This document shows, piece after piece, positions 58,627 to 64,000 of a DNA stretch of 64,000 bases (position 1 is the stretch's first letter; each line of letters begins with the position of its first letter). The notes under the pieces were generated by a model that had not been told where the DNA came from, did not search any database, and saw nothing but the letters and a program-made list of their open reading frames with translations. Source of the stretch: Hydrogenophaga aromaticivorans (GTDB taxonomy: Bacteria > Pseudomonadota > Gammaproteobacteria > Burkholderiales > Burkholderiaceae_C). The position numbers and the translations under genes are program-made. Location of the stretch: NCBI RefSeq assembly GCF_013387465.1, contig NZ_VYGV01000025.1:173755-237754 (forward strand), given 5' to 3'.

Positions 58627-60186
58627 TCAACGAATGATGTCGTAGCTGTAGTCCGTCTTGCCCGGAACAATCGTGTTCGCATCCAGCGTCTCGAAGAACT
58701 CGTCGAGCAGGGTGACCAGCACGCGCATGCCGCCTTCGTAGCCCCAGGTGGGGAAACGGTGGTAGTGGTGGCGATCGAAGATCGGGAACACCATGCGCAC
58801 CAGCGGGGTCTTGGTGTCGCGTTCCAAGTACTTGCCGTAGGTGTTGCCGATCAGGAAGTCCACCGGCTCGGTGAACAGCAGCGAACGCAGGTGCCACAGA
58901 TCGCGCTTGGGGTAGACCTTGCAGCCGGCGCCGTAGGGCGACGAGTCGAACAGGGCCTGCACCTTGGCGGCCCAGGTTTCGGTGCCGTTGGTGGCCAGCA
59001 CGTGCGAGGGTTCGGCACCGAGCTCCAGCAGGAACTGGGCGTAGCCGAGCATCTGGTCCGGGTCGCCGTAGAGGGCGTAGCGCTTGCCGTGCAGGTGGGC
59101 CTGGCTGTCGGCCATGGCGTCGACCAGTTCGCCGCGTTCTTTTTCCAGCTCGGCCGGGATCGGCTTGCCGGTCAGGCGCGAGATTTCCATCAGGAACTGG
59201 TCGGTGCCGGCGACGCCGATCGGGGCGTTCAGCGTGACGACTTCCTGGCCGTGTTCGGCGATGAACTTGCTGGTCTTCTCGCAGCAGAATTCCTGGAACA
59301 CGATGGTGGCCTTGGCGTGCAGCGCGGCCACCACTTCTTCTTTCGAGGTGCCACCGGCGTACATGCGGAACTCGCCGTCGGTGGGCGTGTTCCAGTTGCC
59401 GGACGGGTCACAGATGATGTTCACCTGCACACCGAACAGATCGAAGATGCGGCGGATTTCCTTCATGTTGCCGACGACGTAACCGTCGAAGCCACCGATG
59501 AAGTTGATGCTGTCGTTGGGCACGCGCACCAGGGGTTCGGTGGTCTTGGCCTTGCCGTCCCAGAAGTGGCGCAGGATGCCCAGCAGCGCGTTGTCGTAGC
59601 CGGTGATGTGGCTGCCGACGAAGGCCGGGGTGTGGGCAAAGGGCACGTCGAACTCTTCGGGCACGCTGCCTTTTTGCTTGCTGGTCTTGATGAAGGCGTC
59701 GACGTCGTCACCGATCACTTCGGCCATGCAGGTGGTCGAGACGGCGATCATGTCGGGCTTGTACAGGCTGTAGGCGTTGGCCAGGCCGTCGACCATGTTG
59801 TTCAGGCCACCGAACACGGCCGCGTCTTCCGTCATCGACGAGCTCACGCAGGACGTGGGTTCCTTGAAATGGCGGCTGAAGTGCGAGCGGTAGTAGGCCA
59901 CGCAGCCCTGGCTGCCGTGCACGAAGCTCAGCGTCTTCTGGAAACCGTTGGCGACGTAGACGGCGCCCAGCGGCTGGCAGGCCTTGGCCGGGTTCACCGA
60001 CAGGGAGTCGCGGGCGAAGTTCTTCTGCTTGTAGTCTTCGGTCTTGGTCCACTCGACGATCTGCTTGACCGTTTCGTCGCTGTGGTTGAACTCGAACTCC
60101 GCCTTCTTGTTGCGGAAGATGTCTTGGTACTCGGGCTCACGGAACAGCAGTTCGTGGTCGAGGATCTTGTCGGCTGATTGGGGCAT
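58627..60186 (-). CDS. nifK: Nitrogenase MoFe protein beta subunit
   Basis: Subunit of the alpha2-beta2 dinitrogenase, 519 aa. The three P-cluster ligands are at Cys70 ([13 protein letters not shown]), Cys95 ([13 protein letters not shown]) and Cys153 ([13 protein letters not shown]), matching the Azotobacter positions. [20 protein letters not shown] is also diagnostic. The start is [15 protein letters not shown]; upstream codons in frame lack similarity. It is 69 bases after nifD, with a hairpin in that gap. Confidence 0.97.
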   Translation of the reverse strand: MPQSADKILDHELLFREPEYQDIFRNKKAEFEFNHSDETVKQIVEWTKTEDYKQKNFARDSLSVNPAKACQPLGAVYVANGFQKTLSFVHGSQGCVAYYRSHFSRHFKEPTSCVSSSMTEDAAVFGGLNNMVDGLANAYSLYKPDMIAVSTTCMAEVIGDDVDAFIKTSKQKGSVPEEFDVPFAHTPAFVGSHITGYDNALLGILRHFWDGKAKTTEPLVRVPNDSINFIGGFDGYVVGNMKEIRRIFDLFGVQVNIICDPSGNWNTPTDGEFRMYAGGTSKEEVVAALHAKATIVFQEFCCEKTSKFIAEHGQEVVTLNAPIGVAGTDQFLMEISRLTGKPIPAELEKERGELVDAMADSQAHLHGKRYALYGDPDQMLGYAQFLLELGAEPSHVLATNGTETWAAKVQALFDSSPYGAGCKVYPKRDLWHLRSLLFTEPVDFLIGNTYGKYLERDTKTPLVRMVFPIFDRHHYHRFPTWGYEGGMRVLVTLLDEFFETLDANTIVPGKTDYSYDIIR

Positions 60187-60221
60187 GGTGCTCTCCAGAG
60201 GATGTTGAGAATTCAAGGAGC

Positions 60222-60248
60222 GGGCGACCGGCACAAGCCAGGCCGCCC
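60222..60248 (-). other. mRNA hairpin between nifD and nifK
   Basis: On the minus strand GGGCGGCC-T-GGC, loop TTGT, GCC-GGTCGCCC folds into an 11-bp stem with one bulged T, beginning 8 bases after the nifD stop. There is no T-tract. The bulge and loop are identical to the hairpin after nifH, which suggests a shared role in message processing, stability or partial termination. Confidence 0.7.
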
Positions 60249-60255
60249 ACGGTCT

Positions 60256-61719
60256 TTAGGCTGCTTTTTTCCAGGGAGCCTTGGTCAGGCCCCAGATCGG
60301 AGAGCTGATCGCCATGTCCATGTCACGGGCGAAGATGGCGAAGCCGTCGTAGCCGTGGTAGGGGCCGGAGTAGTCCCAGCTGTGCATCTGGCGGAAGGGC
60401 ACGCCCATCTTCTGGAACACGTACTTTTCCTTGATGCCGGAGCCGACCAGGTCGGGCTGCACCTGCTCGACGAACTTCTCGAACTCGTAGCCGGTCACGT
60501 CGTCATAGATCAGCGTGCCGTCTTTCACGTAGTGCGTGGTGCGCTGGTAGTCGTCGCCGTGGCCGAATTCGTAGCCGGTGCCGACCACGTCCATGCCCAG
60601 GTCCTCGTAGGCGCCGATCACGTGGCGCGGACGCAGACCGCCCACGAACAGCATGACCTTCTTGCCCTGCAGGCGCGGCTTGAACTTGTCGATCACGGCC
60701 TGCATCAGCGGCTTGTACTTGGCGATGACCTCTTCGGCCTTGGCCTTGATGCTGTCGTCGAAGTGGCTGGCGATTTCGCGCAGGCTCTTCTCGATCATGG
60801 TCGGGCCGAAGAAGTTGTATTCCACCCATGGAATGCCGTACTTCTCTTCCATGTGACGGCTGATGTAGTTCATCGAGCGGTAGCAGTGCAGCACGTTGAG
60901 CTTGGCCTTGGGCGTGTTCTCGATCTCGGCGATGGTGCCGTCGCCGGACCACTGGGAGATCACGCGCAGACCCATTTCTTCGAGCAGGATGCGGCTGGAC
61001 CAGGCGTCGCCACCGATGTTGTAGTCGCCGATGATGGCCACGTCGTAGGGTGTGGAGACGAACTCGGGGCGCTTGTTCGGGTCGGTGCGGTCGAACACCC
61101 AGTCGCGGATCGCGTCGTTGGCCAGGTGGTGGCCGAGCGACTGGCTCACGCCACGGAAACCTTCGCAGCGCACGGGCACGATGGTCTTGCCTTCGTACTC
61201 TTTGCTCTTCTTCTTCGACACGGCTTCGATGTCGTCGCCGATCAGGCCGATCGGGCACTCGGACTGGATCGAGATGCCCTTGTTCAGGGGAAACAGCTCC
61301 TGAATCTCGTCGATGATCTTGTCGAGCTTCTTGTCACCACCGAAGACGATGTCCTTTTCCTGGAAATCGCTGGTGAACTGCATCGTGACAAAGGTGTCGA
61401 TGCCGGTGGTGCCGATGTAGTAGTTGCGGCGTGCGGCCCAGGAGTACTGGCCACAACCCACGGGACCGTGGCTGATGTGGATCATGTCCTTGATGGGGCC
61501 CCACACCACACCCTTGGAACCGGCGTAGGCACAACCGCGGATGGTCATGACGCCCGGCAGGGATTTGATGTTGGATTTGACGCCGCAGTCCGGCTTGCCT
61601 TCTTCGAACGAGCCCAGGTGCTTCGCCCTGCGCTTGGCCATCTTTTCGGGATAGGCCTTCAGCACTTCATCGATCAAGGCTTTGTTCGTGGCCTTGCGGT
61701 CTTCAACTGTGGCAGTCAT
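60256..61719 (-). CDS. nifD: Nitrogenase MoFe protein alpha subunit
   Basis: Subunit carrying FeMo-co, 487 aa. P-cluster ligands are Cys63, Cys89 ([18 protein letters not shown]) and Cys155 ([14 protein letters not shown]). The FeMo-co ligands are Cys279 ([20 protein letters not shown]) and His446 ([20 protein letters not shown]), equivalent to Azotobacter Cys275 and His442. The Mo-type insertion is present, so this is not a V- or Fe-only enzyme. Located between nifH and nifK. Confidence 0.98.
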   Translation of the reverse strand: MTATVEDRKATNKALIDEVLKAYPEKMAKRRAKHLGSFEEGKPDCGVKSNIKSLPGVMTIRGCAYAGSKGVVWGPIKDMIHISHGPVGCGQYSWAARRNYYIGTTGIDTFVTMQFTSDFQEKDIVFGGDKKLDKIIDEIQELFPLNKGISIQSECPIGLIGDDIEAVSKKKSKEYEGKTIVPVRCEGFRGVSQSLGHHLANDAIRDWVFDRTDPNKRPEFVSTPYDVAIIGDYNIGGDAWSSRILLEEMGLRVISQWSGDGTIAEIENTPKAKLNVLHCYRSMNYISRHMEEKYGIPWVEYNFFGPTMIEKSLREIASHFDDSIKAKAEEVIAKYKPLMQAVIDKFKPRLQGKKVMLFVGGLRPRHVIGAYEDLGMDVVGTGYEFGHGDDYQRTTHYVKDGTLIYDDVTGYEFEKFVEQVQPDLVGSGIKEKYVFQKMGVPFRQMHSWDYSGPYHGYDGFAIFARDMDMAISSPIWGLTKAPWKKAA

Positions 61720-61761
61720 GGGTAACTCCGATGGATATTTGGTTTGCTTGGGTGATCAAGA

Positions 61762-61792
61762 CCGACCCGCCGGCACAAGCCAGGCGGATCGG
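61762..61792 (-). other. mRNA hairpin between nifH and nifD
   Basis: On the minus strand CCGATCCGCC-T-GGC, loop TTGT, GCC-GGCGGGTCGG forms a 13-bp stem with one G-T pair and one bulged T, starting 14 bases after the nifH stop. It shares the bulge, GGC/GCC closing stem and TTGT loop with the hairpin after nifD. Confidence 0.75.
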
Positions 61793-61806
61793 ACTTGCGG
61801 GGCCGT

Positions 61807-62781
<975 letters not shown>

Positions 62782-62833
62782 TTATTGCTCTAGGTTCACG
62801 TCGGCCGGACTGGTGTCCGCGCAGCCTCCTCTT

Positions 62834-62849
62834 TGCAGCTTCCGTGCCA
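62834..62849 (-). promoter_or_regulatory. Sigma-54 promoter of nifH
   Basis: On the minus strand TGGCACGGAAGCTGCA (62849 to 62834) matches the -24/-12 consensus TGGCACG-N4-TTGCA with one mismatch (C for the first T of -12) and exact GG-N10-GC spacing. The predicted leader is about 120 bases. Confidence 0.85.
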
Positions 62850-62868
62850 TGTTGTTTGGCCTCTGTTT

Positions 62869-62884
62869 TGTCGCTCTTGAAACA
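62869..62884. promoter_or_regulatory. NifA-type site, promoter-proximal
   Basis: TGT (62869-62871), 10 bases, ACA (62882-62884). It fits the NifA upstream-activator consensus but lies only about 20 bases from the nifH -24 element, closer than usual activator sites, so it may be a secondary site or a chance match. Confidence 0.4.
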
Positions 62885-62944
62885 GGGCCTTCACAGAGGG
62901 AAAAGTGCACTTTTCAGGGCTCGCTGCGGGCGCCGCTTGGGCTT

Positions 62945-62960
62945 TGTCCTGTTCCCGACA
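62945..62960. promoter_or_regulatory. NifA upstream activator site, central
   Basis: TGT-CCTGTTCCCG-ACA is a perfect TGT-N10-ACA NifA site. Its centre is about 104 bases from the GG of the nifH -24 element and about 102 bases from the GG of the divergent globin -24 element, an ideal looping distance for both. Confidence 0.85.
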
Positions 62961-63052
62961 AAACGGCGAAATCCGTCGCACACACATCGCGTCGAAGGGT
63001 CGCCGCGGCGGCTTTGTGTCGCATTTGATGGCCGCGGGTGGACAAATCCGCC

Positions 63053-63068
63053 TGGTACGGTCATTGCT
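63053..63068 (+). promoter_or_regulatory. Sigma-54 promoter of the truncated hemoglobin operon
   Basis: TGGTACGGTCATTGCT matches the consensus TGGCACG-N4-TTGCW with a single mismatch and exact GG-N10-GC spacing. Counting about 12 bases from the GC, transcription would start near 63079, right beside the ATG at 63081. Confidence 0.82.
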
Positions 63069-63080
63069 CTTTAGAGAGGC

Positions 63081-63539
63081 ATGAACCTGCCCCACGCGCT
63101 CACCACCGAACCGGTCGCGCCGCCCTCGCACTTTGAAGCGATCGGTGGCCAGACGGCGGTGGACCGCCTGGTGAATGCCTTCTACGCCCAGATGGACAGC
63201 CGCAGCGATTCGCGCGGCATCCGCGCCATGCACGAGCCCGATCTGGGCCACACCAAGGCCGTGCTGCGGCTGTACTTGGCCGAGTGGCTGGGCGGCCCCA
63301 AGGACTACACGGCGCAGCGCGGCCACCCGCGTCTGCGCATGCGCCACGCGGCCTTTCCCATCGGCGTGCCCGAGCGCGATGCCTGGCTCGCCTGCATGGA
63401 CGCCGCGATGCAGCAGACCGGCGTTCCCGCGGACCTGCACCGCGTGCTGATGGCGGCCTTCTTCAAGACCGCCGACTGGATGCGCAACACCCCAAACCCC
63501 CCGGCAATCCCTGCCACCAACCCGAAGGAAGCTCCATGA
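63081..63539 (+). CDS. Group II truncated hemoglobin
   Basis: A 152-residue 2-over-2 globin that binds heme and O2 or NO. Key positions are Tyr35 (B10, VNAFYAQMD), the proximal His89 (F8, LRMRHAAFPIG), and Trp102 (G8, ERDAWLACM), the Trp that marks group II. VLRLYLAEWLGGPKDYTAQR is the family E/F region. An N-terminal 15-residue tail precedes the fold. AGAGAGG precedes the ATG but may fall outside the transcript. It is divergent from nifH with its own sigma-54 promoter, and its stop overlaps the next gene by ATGA. Confidence 0.93.
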   Translation: MNLPHALTTEPVAPPSHFEAIGGQTAVDRLVNAFYAQMDSRSDSRGIRAMHEPDLGHTKAVLRLYLAEWLGGPKDYTAQRGHPRLRMRHAAFPIGVPERDAWLACMDAAMQQTGVPADLHRVLMAAFFKTADWMRNTPNPPAIPATNPKEAP

Positions 63540-64000
63540 CCGCCACCCTGGCCACCAAAGAGATCGACGACACCGCGTTCGCCCGCCTGGACGACGAAGG
63601 CCGCCTGCTCAACCCCCTGCTCAAGGGCAGCACCAACAAGTTCGGCCGGGTCGGCTTTCGCGGCGAACTCGCGCTGCGTTTTGCGCCCAAGCTGGCCGAC
63701 GAAGCGCGTCCGCCCGAACTGCTGTGCGGCCAGGCCATGGCGGTGGGCACCGTGGGCGAGAAAACCCTGTCTTTCTTCGCAGGCTACCTGCTGAGCTTCG
63801 AGTACCTGAAGGACGTGGCCGAGGTGCTGGGCGACACGCTGAGCGCGGGCGGCAAGTACTTCCTGTTCTGCAACAACATCGACCTCTCGAAGAAGTACCA
63901 GGTGCCGTACAAGGGCGCGATGTTCTACGTGCTGCCGATCGACGAAGCCACGGTCTACAACGAACTGCTCGACCTGTTCTACTTGGAGAAGGGCGACCTG
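63536..64000 (+). CDS. Unknown protein coupled to the globin, cut by window end
   Basis: Not recognised. The ATG at 63536 overlaps the globin stop (ATGA) and has GAAGGAAG upstream, so it is certainly translated with it. At least 155 residues are open to the window edge. It begins MTATLATKEIDDTAFARLDD; later come STNKFGRVGFRGELALRFAP, MAVGTVGEKTLSFFAGYLLS and YFLFCNNIDLSKKYQVPYKG. It looks soluble and alpha/beta, with no signal peptide, Cys motif or nucleotide loop in the visible part. Its likely NifA/sigma-54 control suggests a nitrogen-fixation role. Confidence 0.8.
   Translation, partial: MTATLATKEIDDTAFARLDDEGRLLNPLLKGSTNKFGRVGFRGELALRFAPKLADEARPPELLCGQAMAVGTVGEKTLSFFAGYLLSFEYLKDVAEVLGDTLSAGGKYFLFCNNIDLSKKYQVPYKGAMFYVLPIDEATVYNELLDLFYLEKGDL

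Overview
The window is high-GC chromosomal DNA of a nitrogen-fixing betaproteobacterium. Gene content and order point to Burkholderiales, most likely Comamonadaceae: glutaryl-CoA dehydrogenase beside a LysR gene, folC-SPOR-cvpA-purF-metZ, the isoaspartate-methyltransferase/rhodanese/TolC set, prfB-pepN-fbp, and GC-rich intergenic repeats. The genus cannot be fixed from this sequence alone; Hydrogenophaga or a relative is one plausible guess. Most genes are densely packed, with many 4-base stop/start overlaps.

Layout. 1-1600: a broken LysR reading frame, interrupted by an AT-rich patch with a Tn5-mosaic-end-like 14-mer, divergent from gcdH. 1700-4250: small unknown genes, a GNAT/DUF2267 pair, and an ArsR-SRPBCC pair with two operator-like dyads. 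4327-5811: a K+/H+ antiporter. 5880-13540: a TetR-regulated RND efflux system (regulator, adaptor, pump), then a second transcription unit (isoaspartate methyltransferase, rhodanese, TolC); both units start with the same sequence motif. 13600-20110: LPS and surface-sugar genes, including a fused Kdo transferase/Kdo kinase, two glycosyltransferases, an O-antigen ligase of lower GC and a phosphomannomutase. 20220-23250: alkylation repair (an Ada-AlkA fusion plus Ogt) and a DMT permease. 23356-25179: tRNA-Asp, tRNA-Glu and tRNA-Ala downstream of gltX on the same strand. 25264-49400: housekeeping genes (metZ, purF, cvpA, folC, pip, ppnP, argG, murB, yajQ-like, plsY, ybaK, prfB with its programmed frameshift, pepN, fbp, tRNA-Thr).

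49469-62700 is a nif cluster on the minus strand. Transcription order is nifH, nifD, nifK, a 2Fe-2S ferredoxin, two unknown proteins, an AAA+ ATPase, a third unknown protein, a diiron ferritin-like protein, then nifE, nifN, nifX, a DUF269 protein, a CCE_0567-type small protein, fdxB and nifQ. Sigma-54 (-24/-12) promoters are visible before nifH and before nifE. Strong hairpins with the same core lie after the nifH and nifD stop codons and could set subunit dosage. No nifT or nifY is seen.

The most interesting part is the 380-bp region 62701-63080. nifH runs left from it. A group II truncated hemoglobin, translationally coupled to an unrecognised gene cut by the window end, runs right. Each side has its own sigma-54 promoter, and a perfect NifA-type site (TGT-N10-ACA) sits almost exactly midway. 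This predicts that an oxygen-binding or NO-handling globin and an unknown partner are co-induced with nitrogenase. The second candidate novelty is the AAA+ ATPase with three uncharacterised small proteins inside the nif operon.
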